From Chloroflexota bacterium (GTDB lineage Bacteria; Chloroflexota; Anaerolineae; Caldilineales; Caldilineaceae): a DNA stretch of 64,000 bases. Numbering within the stretch: position 1 is the first letter of the stretch; each line of letters starts with the position of its first letter. The notes under the pieces are model-generated. The model had not been told where the DNA came from, ran no database searches, and worked only from the letters and a program-made list of their open reading frames with translations. The position numbers and the translations under genes are program-made. Positions 10,318 through 18,368 of the stretch are shown one piece after another. Location of the stretch: the NCBI GenBank assembly GCA_018969295.1, contig JAGWYN010000001.1, positions 186,001 through 250,000 of the forward strand. The letters run 5' to 3'.

Positions 10318-11720
10318 GGCGCGTGTATGCGCTCCGGGTCAAAAATTTTGCCTGGGTTGAGGATCGCATGGGGGTCCAGCGCCTGTTTGATCCGGCGCAT
10401 GGTGGCGATCTCCTGGGCGGTGCGGGAGAGGGAGAGATAGGCTTTTTTTTCGAGCCCGACCCCGTGTTCGGCCGAGATCGATCCCCCCACGGTGTGCAGG
10501 CCGCTGTAGACAATGGCGGCCACCTGGCTGGCATCGGTGTCCACAAACTGGGGTGCCCAGACGTTCAGATGCAGGTTGCCGTCGCCCAAATGGCCGTAGA
10601 CCCAGCAGCGTGCCTCTGCTCCGTACTGCCGCCGCAGCTCGGCTCGCACCTGTGCGACGTAGCTTTCCATGGCGGCGATCGGCAGGCTGACATCGTAGCC
10701 GAGGGCGAGGGGGTACTGGCGTTCGATCTGTTCGGAATCTTCGCGGACCCGCCACAGGCTTGCGTGCTGGTGGGCGGTGCGGGCTACGACGGCGGCCTCG
10801 ATCAGCCCTTCTTCGGCTGCCCGGTCGAGGGCTTGCTCGAATCGTACGTTGTCCAGCTGTGGGTGGCTGCCCAGCGCTTCGACCAGCACATAATAGCGGG
10901 CGCCGTGGGGCAATGGGGGCCGGCTCGGCGCCGGCGGGGTCGTGGTCAGCCGGTAGTACTCCTCCCACATCACCTCGAAGGAGGTCAGAGCCCCGTCCAG
11001 TTCGCGCTGCAGCAGGTGGAGCAGCCGGACGAGCAGGTCGAACTCTGCCAGGGCGACCAGCGCGGTCGACCTGCTGCGGGGGGCCGGAAAGAGCCGCAAC
11101 ACGGCCTGGGTCACGACCCCCAGGCTCCCTTCGCTGCCGATGAAGAGCTGTTTGAGGTCATACCCGGCGTTGTTTTTGAGCAGTGTGTTGAGCGAGGAGA
11201 GCTGGGTGCCATCGGCCAGCACGGCCTCTACCCCTAGCACGAGTTCGCGCATCATGCCGTATCGCAGCACCCGTACCCCGCCGGCATTCATGGCCAGGCA
11301 GCCGCCGACGGTGGCCGAGCCGCGGGCCGCCAGGTCCAACGGAAAGAAGAGGTCATGGGCGGCTGCAGCCTCCTGCACACGTTGCAGCGGCGCGCCCGCC
11401 TGTGCGGTCAGCGTCAGATGGATGGGGTCGACCGCCACGACCGCTGCCATCCGTTCGAGGGAAAGCACCAGTTCGTCTGCACAGGTGCGGGTTGCTTGCA
11501 CCAGATTGGTGCCGCCGCCGCAGACGACGACCGGCTGACGGGCGGCATGGCAGATCCGCAGGGTCGCAGCGACCTCGGCGGTAGTGCGTGGGCAGGCCAC
11601 CGCCAGCGCCTGCAGGGGCGCAAGGTCGATCCAGCTGGTTGCCCGTGCCCGGACAGCCTCTCCAGTCAGAACTGCATCGGCGCCCAGCAGAGCTGCAAGC
11701 TGCTCCAGCAAACCGGCCAT
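10314..11720 (-). CDS. GlcD-like FAD-linked oxidase (glycolate/D-lactate/2-hydroxyglutarate dehydrogenase)
   Basis: A 468-residue flavoprotein with an N-terminal FAD_binding_4 (PCMH) domain, including 'CPRTTAEVAATLRIC', 'PVVVCGGGTNLVQA' and 'AARGSATVGGCLAMNAGG'. A FAD-oxidase_C domain ends in 'YGHLGDGNLHLNV' and 'ISAEHGVGLEKKAYL'. These match GlcD, D-lactate and D-2-hydroxyglutarate dehydrogenases, which oxidise 2-hydroxyacids and pass electrons to quinone or another carrier. The partner subunits GlcE and GlcF are not adjacent. ATG 11720 follows the DUF503 gene by 8 bases; the open frame extends upstream into that gene but has no support there. It sits in the same run as a 2-hydroxyacid dehydrogenase, which suggests related substrates. 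Confidence 0.87.
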   Translation of the reverse strand: MAGLLEQLAALLGADAVLTGEAVRARATSWIDLAPLQALAVACPRTTAEVAATLRICHAARQPVVVCGGGTNLVQATRTCADELVLSLERMAAVVAVDPIHLTLTAQAGAPLQRVQEAAAAHDLFFPLDLAARGSATVGGCLAMNAGGVRVLRYGMMRELVLGVEAVLADGTQLSSLNTLLKNNAGYDLKQLFIGSEGSLGVVTQAVLRLFPAPRSRSTALVALAEFDLLVRLLHLLQRELDGALTSFEVMWEEYYRLTTTPPAPSRPPLPHGARYYVLVEALGSHPQLDNVRFEQALDRAAEEGLIEAAVVARTAHQHASLWRVREDSEQIERQYPLALGYDVSLPIAAMESYVAQVRAELRRQYGAEARCWVYGHLGDGNLHLNVWAPQFVDTDASQVAAIVYSGLHTVGGSISAEHGVGLEKKAYLSLSRTAQEIATMRRIKQALDPHAILNPGKIFDPERIHAP

Positions 11721-11728
11721 GCGCGACC

Positions 11729-12016
11729 TTACCCGAGCATCTCGATGGTGTAGTCGAACAGTTGGGCGTCTCCGTGCCACTGTTCGACCAGATGGGCCAC
11801 TTCCTGCAGGTGGCGGTGGGCCAGGGCGCTGTTCTGGCTCACACAGGCAACTTCCAGCACAGAACGTGTCCACACATCCTGGGCATCGGCTTCGCAGATG
11901 GAGACGTTGAAGGTGCGGCGGATGCGGGCGATCAGCGGCTTCAGGATGCTGCGTTTGCCTTTCAGGCTGTCGTTCATCGGCAAAGAGAGTTCAAGGGTCA
12001 GGAGTCCAACCGCCAT
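11729..12016 (-). CDS. DUF503 (YlxP-like) protein
   Basis: A 95-residue protein of the DUF503/YlxP family, with the typical 'SLKGKRSILKPLIARIRRTFNVSI' pattern at about residues 18-41 and 'VACVSQNSALAHRHLQEV' in the middle. Family members are small alpha/beta proteins of unknown function, often encoded beside translation factors such as rbfA or infB. Here it lies between a lipoate ligase (6 bp upstream) and a GlcD-like oxidase (8 bp downstream), so that usual context is absent. Confidence 0.85.
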   Translation of the reverse strand: MAVGLLTLELSLPMNDSLKGKRSILKPLIARIRRTFNVSICEADAQDVWTRSVLEVACVSQNSALAHRHLQEVAHLVEQWHGDAQLFDYTIEMLG

Positions 12017-12022
12017 CGCCGT

Positions 12023-12913
12023 TCACCTCTGGTGTGTCCAGTCCGGGTTGCCGAACCGGGTGCGGATGAGCTGGGCTGCCTGGCGCAGTTCGTCTGCACT
12101 GAGTTCTCCCTGCCGGAGATCCAGTTGGAGAGCTTGTTCGAACCCCTGTCGCATGGCCGCCACAACTCGGGCAAAGGAGACCTGCTCGCTGCTCTCTTCG
12201 ACGCCCAGTGCCTGGGCCAGGGTGCAGGCGCGCCCCTGCACTTCCACCCGCAGCTCGCGGGCCCGTTCTGGCGTCAGCGCCAGCACGTCGACCAGGCGGG
12301 TGATGTCGCCGACCAGGGGCAGGCTGCCGTGCTGCAGCACCGAATTGGCCCGCCGGCTTTGGGCGCTGCCCATCAGCTTGCGCCCGCCGGCTGTAATCTC
12401 GTAGGCGCTGGGCACCTCAAAACAGACAGCCGACACATCGGGGCCGGCCCGCACATCGCCGGGCGCTTTGTCTGCCTGTACACCCAGCAGACGCAGGCCT
12501 GTGATCAGAGCGTTGCTGATGCGCAAATAGGCATCCATCACCCCGCCGCGCATCAGCGGATGGGTAGCGGGGGCGATGACCGAGTAGGTGAATTCGTCTG
12601 TGTGCAGAATAGCTCGCCCACCGGTCGGGCGGCGAACGATTTCGTAGCCCAGCGCGGCCACCTGTGCTGCATTCAGGTCGCTGAAGGGCTGCAGCCGCCC
12701 CAGGCTCACGGCGGGTGGCGACCAGCGGTAGAAGCGTACGGTGGGCAGGCTCTGGCCGGCCGCGCAGCTTTCGGCGACCGCCTGGTCAACCGCCATGTTG
12801 GCCGCCCCTGAACGCGGGGCAGCATCTACAATCCAGCGCCAGAGGGTTGGTTCGGATGCCTCTTCCAACTCTGCCAGGTCGACGAACAGATCGCTGCCCA
12901 CCGGGTCGCTCAT
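12023..12913 (-). CDS. lplA: Lipoate-protein ligase A-type protein
   Basis: A 296-residue member of the biotin/lipoate protein ligase fold. The family signature 'VRRPTGGRAILHTDEFTYS' lies around residues 91-109, the catalytic Lys region is 'GGRKLMGSAQ', and 'LQHGSLPL' follows. Such enzymes attach lipoate (or octanoate, as LipM/LplJ types) to E2 and GcvH domains. The protein is a single catalytic domain with a short helical C-terminal tail; whether it activates free lipoate or transfers octanoate cannot be read here. ATG 12913 has an AGGAAA site 8 bases upstream. In-frame sequence continues upstream but reads as non-conserved. No lipoate-dependent complex is encoded nearby. Confidence 0.85.
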   Translation of the reverse strand: MSDPVGSDLFVDLAELEEASEPTLWRWIVDAAPRSGAANMAVDQAVAESCAAGQSLPTVRFYRWSPPAVSLGRLQPFSDLNAAQVAALGYEIVRRPTGGRAILHTDEFTYSVIAPATHPLMRGGVMDAYLRISNALITGLRLLGVQADKAPGDVRAGPDVSAVCFEVPSAYEITAGGRKLMGSAQSRRANSVLQHGSLPLVGDITRLVDVLALTPERARELRVEVQGRACTLAQALGVEESSEQVSFARVVAAMRQGFEQALQLDLRQGELSADELRQAAQLIRTRFGNPDWTHQR

Positions 12914-13134
12914 AAAATTTCCTGCCATTCCTGTTGCTGCCGCCACACCGTCTGATATCTGCCTGTCGGGTCTTCTCTGCAGTCTAGGCGTACGGCAGAG
13001 ACGCAGAATGCATGCAACGCGAGAGCATGTCCGTACGGATAGGAGACAGCGTGTCTGTGCGTCCTTCTCCCAGCATGGAGAGGAGACCATCTCATCAGTA
13101 TAGATCAAAGGGAGGCTGGCAGCACAATTTGCAG

Positions 13135-13170
13135 CCCCCCCTGGCAGCCCCCAAGGGCTGCCAGGGGGGG
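13135..13170. terminator. GC-rich hairpin downstream of the desaturase gene
   Basis: A perfect 16-bp inverted repeat, arms 13135-13150 and 13155-13170, around a CCAA loop; each arm is a C7 or G7 tract plus TGGCAGCCC or its complement. It begins 10 bp after the end of the minus-strand desaturase gene. There is no U-tract, so it could act as an RNA 3'-end stabiliser or a factor-dependent terminator. Confidence 0.65.
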
Positions 13171-13179
13171 GAGTGTGCT

Positions 13180-14721
13180 TCAAGCGAGGGGGAGTGCTGC
13201 TGGCTGTGGCGGCCCGGCTGGCGACTGGGCTGCCGACTGGGCTGCCGACGGGTTGAGCAGGCCATCCACGATTTTGGCAGAGGAGAGGACGCCGGGCAGG
13301 CCAGCGCCTGGGTGGGTGCCTGCTCCGACAAAATAGAGATTGGCAAAATCTTCTGAACGGTTGTGTGGGCGGAACCAGGCCGACTGCAACAGCGTCGGTT
13401 CGACCGAAAAAGCCGAGCCCAGATAGCTATTGAGCGTGTCCTGAAAGTGCAGCGGGTCGATCCTGTGTTCTGCCACCAGATTGGCCTGCAGGTCAGGCAG
13501 ATAATTTTCTTCCAAAAACTGCATGATGAGATCTCGGTAGGGCTGGGCCTTGACGCTCCAGTCGATCTGGGCGTTGAGGTTGGGGACCGGTGACAGCACG
13601 TAGAAGGCCTCGCACCCCTCCGGCGCCATGCTGGGGTCGGTCAGCGTCGGCATATGCAAATAGAGTGAGAAATCTTCGGGCAGCTCCTGTTCGGCGAAGA
13701 TCTCGCGCAACAGCCCTTTGTACCGTTCGCTGAGGAGGATATTGTGGTGCGCCAGGCGGCTGCTGGTGTTGTACCGTTTTTTGGTGCCGAAGTAGATGAC
13801 GAACAGCGACATGCTGTATTTCTTGCTTTTGACCCAGCGGTCGCTGTTGGTGCGCCGTTGGGTCGGCGGGATCAGATTGAGGTAGGTCCACGCCACATCG
13901 GCGTTGGAAACCACAGCGTCTGCTGTGTGGTGGCTGCCATCGGCCAGCCGAACCCCGCGCACGCTGTTGTCTTCTATCAGGATTTCCTGGACTGCGGTGT
14001 TGAGATGGACCTGCACCCCGAGTTCGTCGAGCAGGCGGCCAAAGCCGTCGACGATCGCGCCGGTGCCTCCTTTGGCGTAGTGGATGCCCCATTCCCGCTC
14101 CAGATAGTGGATCAGGACATAGAGGGAGGGGGCATCGAGCGGGTTGCCGCCGATCAACAGGGGGTGGAACGAAAAACAGCGGCGCAGAAACTCGTTTTCG
14201 ATAAATTGGCTCACATAGCCGTAGACACTGCGGTAGGACTGCAGCCGTACCAGGTCGGGAAGCACCCGGAGCATGTCTGTGAAATGTAAAAAGGGCTTGT
14301 CGATCAGCGCCATGCCAGTCTGAAAAATGTCTTGGGTGGTGGCCATAAAACGCGTGTAGCCCTCTTTGTCGCGCGGGTTCCAGGCGTCGATCTGATTCAG
14401 AATGTATTCGTGGTCGCCGTTGTAGCTGAAGGAGCGCCCCTGGTGGTCAAAAATTTTGTAGAACGGGTCGAGCGGGATCAGCTCGAAGTAGTCTTCGCGC
14501 TGCCGTCCGGCCAGCTCCCAGATTTCGTCGAGCAACCAGGGGGCTGTGATGACCGTGGGGCCGCCATCAAATTTGAAGCCGTTGATCTCATAGGTGTAGG
14601 CGCGTCCTCCCAGCTTGTCACGCTTTTCAAAAAGGGTCACTTCGTGGCCCCTGGCGGCCAGCCGTGCTGCTGCGCTCAGCCCGCCGAAGCCGCTGCCGAT
14701 CACACTGACTTTTTGTCGCAT
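13180..14721 (-). CDS. CrtI-type carotenoid (phytoene) desaturase family oxidoreductase
   Basis: A 513-residue flavoprotein of the phytoene desaturase family. The N-terminus has the FAD motif 'VIGSGFGGLSAAARLAARG' followed by 'LFEKRDKLGGRAYT'. The substrate region includes 'FDGGPTVITAP', and the C-terminal FAD motif reads 'YFVGAGTHPGAGLPGVLSSAK', as in CrtI. It would desaturate or oxidise an isoprenoid chain. Saturase, isomerase and CrtO-like ketolase members share these motifs. ATG 14721 has a GAGGAGGAG site directly upstream, while the long upstream extension has none. The last 20 residues are Ala/Pro/Gln-rich. No crtB or other carotenoid gene is adjacent; a TspO-like gene lies 86 bp upstream and a polyprenyl diphosphate synthase about 6 kb away. 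Confidence 0.85.
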   Translation of the reverse strand: MRQKVSVIGSGFGGLSAAARLAARGHEVTLFEKRDKLGGRAYTYEINGFKFDGGPTVITAPWLLDEIWELAGRQREDYFELIPLDPFYKIFDHQGRSFSYNGDHEYILNQIDAWNPRDKEGYTRFMATTQDIFQTGMALIDKPFLHFTDMLRVLPDLVRLQSYRSVYGYVSQFIENEFLRRCFSFHPLLIGGNPLDAPSLYVLIHYLEREWGIHYAKGGTGAIVDGFGRLLDELGVQVHLNTAVQEILIEDNSVRGVRLADGSHHTADAVVSNADVAWTYLNLIPPTQRRTNSDRWVKSKKYSMSLFVIYFGTKKRYNTSSRLAHHNILLSERYKGLLREIFAEQELPEDFSLYLHMPTLTDPSMAPEGCEAFYVLSPVPNLNAQIDWSVKAQPYRDLIMQFLEENYLPDLQANLVAEHRIDPLHFQDTLNSYLGSAFSVEPTLLQSAWFRPHNRSEDFANLYFVGAGTHPGAGLPGVLSSAKIVDGLLNPSAAQSAAQSPAGPPQPAALPLA

Positions 14722-14807
14722 ATGCTCCTCCTCTTTCCATCCGGATAAATGACCTGCCGTGCGGGCTGGAGCCCTGCGGCCCCGGTGGCGGGCTGGTTCG
14801 TTCAGCT

Positions 14808-15629
14808 TCAGGCAGCAGCCTGCACGCTGCGCGCCCGGCGCCCCTGCCACCAGCCCCACACCGCGACCACGGCCAGCAGAGCAGCACCGACCCAGGCACC
14901 CCAGACCACCGCTGGGGTCGCGCTCTGTTTGACGGCGATGCCCAGAAAGGCCCAGATCAGGACAGCGACATAGCCAAAGTTGTGCTCGCGCAGTGCAAAA
15001 ATCAGGCCGAGTACGCTGGCCACCCCCAGCAGCGCCAGCGTCCAGATCACCGGCGAGAGAGGGGCACCGCTCCACTGCCAATCCAGCGCCACTGTCGCTG
15101 CATTGGCCACGGTGGCCACCGTGATCCAGCCCAGATAGACACTGAAGGGGAGATGGGTTGTCCAGCGTTCGCCCGCTGACACCGTCGTACGCCAGGGAGC
15201 CAGCTGCCCATAGACCACAATCAGGCTGGCCAGCAACACCAGCATCACCGCCAGGCTCAGCGTGAACTGGTTGTAGTGCCAAAGAAAAATCCAGAGAGAG
15301 TTGGCGACCCCACTCACCACATAGGGCCAGCCGATCGCACGCAGGCGTGGGTTGGTCCGCTGTGCCGGCAGCGCCTGGTAGACTGTGTAGGCCAGCCAGC
15401 CCAGATAGATGATCCCCCAGATGGAAAAGACATACCCTGCAGGCGTGAACAACGAAGGGAAGCGGTCGGAGATCTCACCGGTGGTCTGGCCGTTCAAGGG
15501 CAGGCCGGTGGCCAACCCGTTGACGGCGATGGTGCCCAGCGTCGCCACAATTACAGCAAACTGACGCCAATAGTCGCTGCTGACCGCCGTTTCACGGTGG
15601 GAATAGCGCTTGTCGATTGTCGTGCTCAT
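14808..15629 (-). CDS. TspO/MBR-related tryptophan-rich membrane protein
   Basis: A 273-residue integral membrane protein with about eight hydrophobic segments. It is longer than the classic 160-residue, five-helix TspO, but it shares the Trp-rich pattern, for example 'FTPAGYVFSIWGIIYLGWLAY' and 'GVANSLWIFLWHYNQF'. Extended family members of this length are found in actinobacteria and cyanobacteria. TspO proteins bind tetrapyrroles and act in stress or light regulation; that role here is only inferred. ATG 15629 is used because an AAAGGA site lies upstream and the preceding frame reads as unrelated sequence overlapping the divergent SDR gene. It lies just upstream of the desaturase gene on the same strand, so both may be cotranscribed. 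Confidence 0.72.
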   Translation of the reverse strand: MSTTIDKRYSHRETAVSSDYWRQFAVIVATLGTIAVNGLATGLPLNGQTTGEISDRFPSLFTPAGYVFSIWGIIYLGWLAYTVYQALPAQRTNPRLRAIGWPYVVSGVANSLWIFLWHYNQFTLSLAVMLVLLASLIVVYGQLAPWRTTVSAGERWTTHLPFSVYLGWITVATVANAATVALDWQWSGAPLSPVIWTLALLGVASVLGLIFALREHNFGYVAVLIWAFLGIAVKQSATPAVVWGAWVGAALLAVVAVWGWWQGRRARSVQAAA

Positions 15630-15652
15630 CCTGTTTTTTCCTTTTGTAATGG

Positions 15653-15684
15653 TTTTGTACAGATTTAATCTATGATAAAATGAG
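15653..15684 (+). promoter_or_regulatory. AT-rich divergent promoter region (TspO-like gene / SDR gene)
   Basis: The 100-bp divergent gap is AT-rich compared with its surroundings. On the plus strand TTTTGT (15653-15658) and TAAAAT (15676-15681) are 17 bases apart, a plausible but weak sigma70-type pair about 50 bp before the SDR start. No clear minus-strand pair was picked out. Confidence 0.35.
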
Positions 15685-15729
15685 ATGGGATTCAGTGAGT
15701 ACGCTTCTATTTGTGGGCAGGAAACGGGG

Positions 15730-16632
15730 ATGGGCATGCAGCCATTGGAGGGGCGGGTAGCGGTTGTTGCAGGGGCGACACGGGGGGCAGGCCGTGGGAT
15801 TGCCCGCATGCTGGGTGAAGCAGGTGCGGTCGTCTACTGCAGCGGGCGCAGCGTGCGCGGTGCGCTGGCGAGCGGCCCTGCCCGGCCAGAGACGATCGAG
15901 GAGAGCGCCGAGTGGGTCACGGCCCACGGAGGGAGGGGTATTGCTGTGCGGGTCGACCACAGCGATGCCCGCCAGGTGGAGCAGCTTTTTGCCCGTGTCT
16001 GGGAGGAACAAGGCCGTCTTGACCTGTTGGTCAACGACATCTGGGGGGGGGACGAACTGACAGAATGGGGGGTTCCGTTTTGGGAGCTGGATCTTGACCG
16101 GGGGGTTCGCCTGCTGCGGCGTGCGATCGACACCCACATTTTTACAGCCCGTTTTGCAGCCCCGTTGTTGGTGGCGCAGCGCAGCGGACTGGTGGTGGAG
16201 ATCACGGATGGGGACAGCCTGCGCTATCGCGGCAATTTTTTTTACGACCTGGCCAAGGCGACGGTGATCCGCATGGCCTATGCGCTGGGGGAGGAGCTGA
16301 AATCCTGCCAGGTCACTGCGCTGGCTGTGACCCCTGGGTTTTTGCGTTCTGAGGCGATGCTGGACCATTTTGGGGTGACCGAGGCCAACTGGCAGGAGGG
16401 GGCTGCTCGCGACCCACATTTTATTGCGTCAGAGACCCCCTGTTTTGTCGGGCGTGCTGTGGCTGCGCTGGCCGCCGACCCGGCGGTCGCTGCTAAAAAT
16501 GGCGGGGTGTACAGCTCCTGGGGGCTGTCTGACGAGTATGGCTTCAGCGATATTGACGGGCGTCGTCCCCACTGGGGGCGCTATTTTGCCAGCCACGTCG
16601 AGCCGGAATTGGGGGAAGCCGCTGACCGCTGA
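15730..16632 (+). CDS. Short-chain dehydrogenase/reductase (SDR) family oxidoreductase
   Basis: A 300-residue SDR. The cofactor motif 'VAGATRGAGRGIARML' (TGxxxGxG type) lies at about residues 13-28. Position after strand beta4 carries 'LLVNDIWGGD' where NNAG is usual, and the active site Tyr-Lys pair is 'FYDLAKATVIRMA'. The catalytic Ser region reads 'VEITDGDS', where a Thr/Asp replaces the more common SS. It is longer than a classical 250-residue SDR, with an extra C-terminal segment ending 'GRYFASHVEPELGE'. ATG 15730 has a GGAAACGGGG stretch before it; an ATG two codons later is equally possible. The substrate is unknown. It ends 14 bp from the convergent decarboxylase beta-subunit gene. 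Confidence 0.83.
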   Translation: MGMQPLEGRVAVVAGATRGAGRGIARMLGEAGAVVYCSGRSVRGALASGPARPETIEESAEWVTAHGGRGIAVRVDHSDARQVEQLFARVWEEQGRLDLLVNDIWGGDELTEWGVPFWELDLDRGVRLLRRAIDTHIFTARFAAPLLVAQRSGLVVEITDGDSLRYRGNFFYDLAKATVIRMAYALGEELKSCQVTALAVTPGFLRSEAMLDHFGVTEANWQEGAARDPHFIASETPCFVGRAVAALAADPAVAAKNGGVYSSWGLSDEYGFSDIDGRRPHWGRYFASHVEPELGEAADR

Positions 16633-16646
16633 AGGAACTGTGCCGG

Positions 16647-17798
16647 TCAGGCGAACCCCACCCCAGTGACCAGGGCGAGCAGCAGCCCACCGGCGACGAC
16701 GCTGCCGAGCTGGCCGGCTGTGTTGGCTCCCATGGCGTGCATGAGCAAAAAGTTGTTGTAGTCTTCTGCTTGAGCGACCTGGGCTGCCAGACGGCCGGCC
16801 ATCGGGAAGGCTGAGATGCCGCAGGCACCGACCAGCGGGTTGATTTTGCGTCCTGAGACCACATACATAAACTTGCCGAAGAGCAGCCCGGCGACAGTGT
16901 CCATGACAAAGGCAAACAGCCCCAGCGCCAGCACCAGCAGGGTCTGCCACTGAAAGCCGCTGGCTGGGCTGTAAAGAAAGCGATCCGCCGTCATGGTGGC
17001 GCCGATGGCCAGGCCCAGAAACAGGGTCGAGATGTTGGCGATCTCGTGTTGGGCTGCCAGACTCAGCCGTTCTACCACCAGCGCCTCGCGCAGCAGGTTG
17101 CCCAGCATCAGGCTCGCAATCAGTGGGGCCGCAGCGGGGGCGATCAGGCTGACAAAGATCGTCGCCGCAACCGGGAAGATCAACACGGCCGCACGCGCCA
17201 CTGGACGGGGCGCATATTCCATCCGTACCCGCCGCTCAGCTGGCGTCGTCAGCAACCGCATCAAAGGCGGCTGGAGGAGGGGGATCAGGCTCATGTACGA
17301 ATAGGCCGCTACGGCGATCGGCCCCAGCAGATGGGGAGCCAGCTGCGTCCCCACAAAAATGGCTGTGGGCCCGTCGATGGCGCCGATCACCCCGATGGCT
17401 GCCGCCTCTTTCAGATCGAAGCCCAGCAGCGCAGCCAGCAGCAGGGTCACATAGATGCCCACCTGGCCCGCAGCGCCCATCAACACCAGCTGGGGCTGGG
17501 CCAGCAGCGGTCGGAAGTCGATCATCGCCCCCACGCCGACAAAGATCAGCAACGGAAAGAGTTCGGTCTCGATCCCCAACCGATAAAGGGTCTCCAGCCA
17601 GGAGCCGGGCGTGTACGCGGACATGCCCAGATTGGCAAAGATGCAGCCGGCCCCGATCGGCAGCAACAGCAGCGGTTCATAGCCGCGTTCGACCGCCAGA
17701 TAGATCAACAGCGCGCCGGCGGCAATCATCGCCAGGTTGGCCCAGGTGAAGAAGTGAATCCCCTCTGTCAGGAGAGCGAACAGTTCCTGGAGCGGCAT
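16647..17798 (-). CDS. Sodium-pump decarboxylase beta subunit (OadB/GcdB/MmdB family)
   Basis: A 383-residue polytopic membrane protein of the beta-subunit family of sodium-translocating decarboxylases. It shows roughly ten hydrophobic segments, 'GVIGAIDGPTAIFV' with the buried Asp that binds Na+ in this family, 'YSYMSLIPLLQPPLMRLLTT', and the conserved end 'GRKINPLVGACGISAFPMAGR', 'LLMHAMGANTAGQLGSVVAGG'. The beta subunit decarboxylates carboxybiotin and exports Na+. It starts just after the biotin carrier gene (stop TGA 17803-17801, ATG 17798), suggesting tight coupling. It is the last gene of the minus-strand cassette that begins with the carboxyltransferase. Confidence 0.93.
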   Translation of the reverse strand: MPLQELFALLTEGIHFFTWANLAMIAAGALLIYLAVERGYEPLLLLPIGAGCIFANLGMSAYTPGSWLETLYRLGIETELFPLLIFVGVGAMIDFRPLLAQPQLVLMGAAGQVGIYVTLLLAALLGFDLKEAAAIGVIGAIDGPTAIFVGTQLAPHLLGPIAVAAYSYMSLIPLLQPPLMRLLTTPAERRVRMEYAPRPVARAAVLIFPVAATIFVSLIAPAAAPLIASLMLGNLLREALVVERLSLAAQHEIANISTLFLGLAIGATMTADRFLYSPASGFQWQTLLVLALGLFAFVMDTVAGLLFGKFMYVVSGRKINPLVGACGISAFPMAGRLAAQVAQAEDYNNFLLMHAMGANTAGQLGSVVAGGLLLALVTGVGFA

Positions 17799-17800
17799 GG

Positions 17801-18355
17801 TCAGCCGCCTGCCGCAGGGGGCGGTGCATCCAGTCGGCGCAGCTGCAGGAGTGGCTGGCCGTGGTGGACATGTTCTCCGGCCGCAACGTGCACACGCTCC
17901 ACGGTTCCAGCGTAGGGGCTGCGGATCGGGTTGTTCATCTTCATCGATTCAATGGTGCAGAGCAGCTGGCCAGCTGCCACCGGGTCGCCCGCCTTGACGG
18001 CGACCTGTACGATGTCTCCCGGCAGCGGTGCTGGCACCGTACCCGGCAGACTGGGGGCTGGCCGTTTGTTCGACGGTGTGTCGGCCACTGCCGGTGTGTC
18101 GGCCACTGCCGGTGTGTCGGCCACTGCCGGTGTGTCGGCCACTGCCGGTGTGTCGGCCACTGCCGGTGTGTCGGCCACTGCCGGTGTGTCGGCCACTGCC
18201 GGTGCGGCGGCCACTGCCGGTGCGGCGGCGGCTGGGCTGGCTTCCGGCCAGACCTCGAGCTGTTCGCCGTCGACCCTGACTTGGACAGGGCGGCTCTGGA
18301 GATCCTCGATCTCCACCGTATAGGTCTGGCCGTCGATGCGGACGCGTAGTTGCAT
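17801..18355 (-). CDS. Biotin carboxyl carrier (gamma) subunit of the decarboxylase
   Basis: A 184-residue biotin carrier protein. The C-terminal biotinyl domain has the 'CTIESMKMNNPIRSPYAGTV' loop; the Lys of MKM would be biotinylated. The N-terminal 40 residues form a small beta domain ('LRVRIDGQTYTVEIEDL') as in methylmalonyl-CoA decarboxylase gamma subunits. Between them is an Ala/Pro linker with seven exact copies of AVADTP, encoded by 18-bp repeats. Such linkers let the biotin arm swing between the carboxyltransferase and the membrane subunit. A GGGAGA site precedes ATG 18355. It lies between the OadG-like and OadB-like genes. Confidence 0.93.
   Translation of the reverse strand: MQLRVRIDGQTYTVEIEDLQSRPVQVRVDGEQLEVWPEASPAAAAPAVAAAPAVADTPAVADTPAVADTPAVADTPAVADTPAVADTPAVADTPSNKRPAPSLPGTVPAPLPGDIVQVAVKAGDPVAAGQLLCTIESMKMNNPIRSPYAGTVERVHVAAGEHVHHGQPLLQLRRLDAPPPAAGG
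18075..18200 (-). repeat. Seven exact tandem copies of an 18-bp unit inside the biotin carrier gene
   Basis: The plus-strand unit GGTGTGTCGGCCACTGCC repeats seven times without a mismatch, followed by a variant copy at 18201-18218 (GGTGCGGCGGCCACTGCC). The unit encodes one AVADTP hexapeptide on the minus strand. Perfect nucleotide identity points to recent expansion by slippage or unequal recombination. Confidence 0.97.
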
Positions 18356-18368
18356 GGAGTCTCCCGGT

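Noticed and set aside
13135..13170. GC-rich hairpin as one end of an insertion sequence
   Set aside because: The arms are adjacent with a 4-base loop, and no transposase or second copy is nearby; a transcript 3'-end structure explains it better.
13183..15282. Long N-terminal extension of the desaturase (frame open to 15282)
   Set aside because: The extension reads antisense-like through the TspO-like gene; the FAD motif and a strong ribosome site place the start at 14721.
18075..18218. Regular 18-bp repeats as a possible CRISPR array
   Set aside because: The units abut without spacers and encode an in-frame peptide repeat in the biotin carrier.
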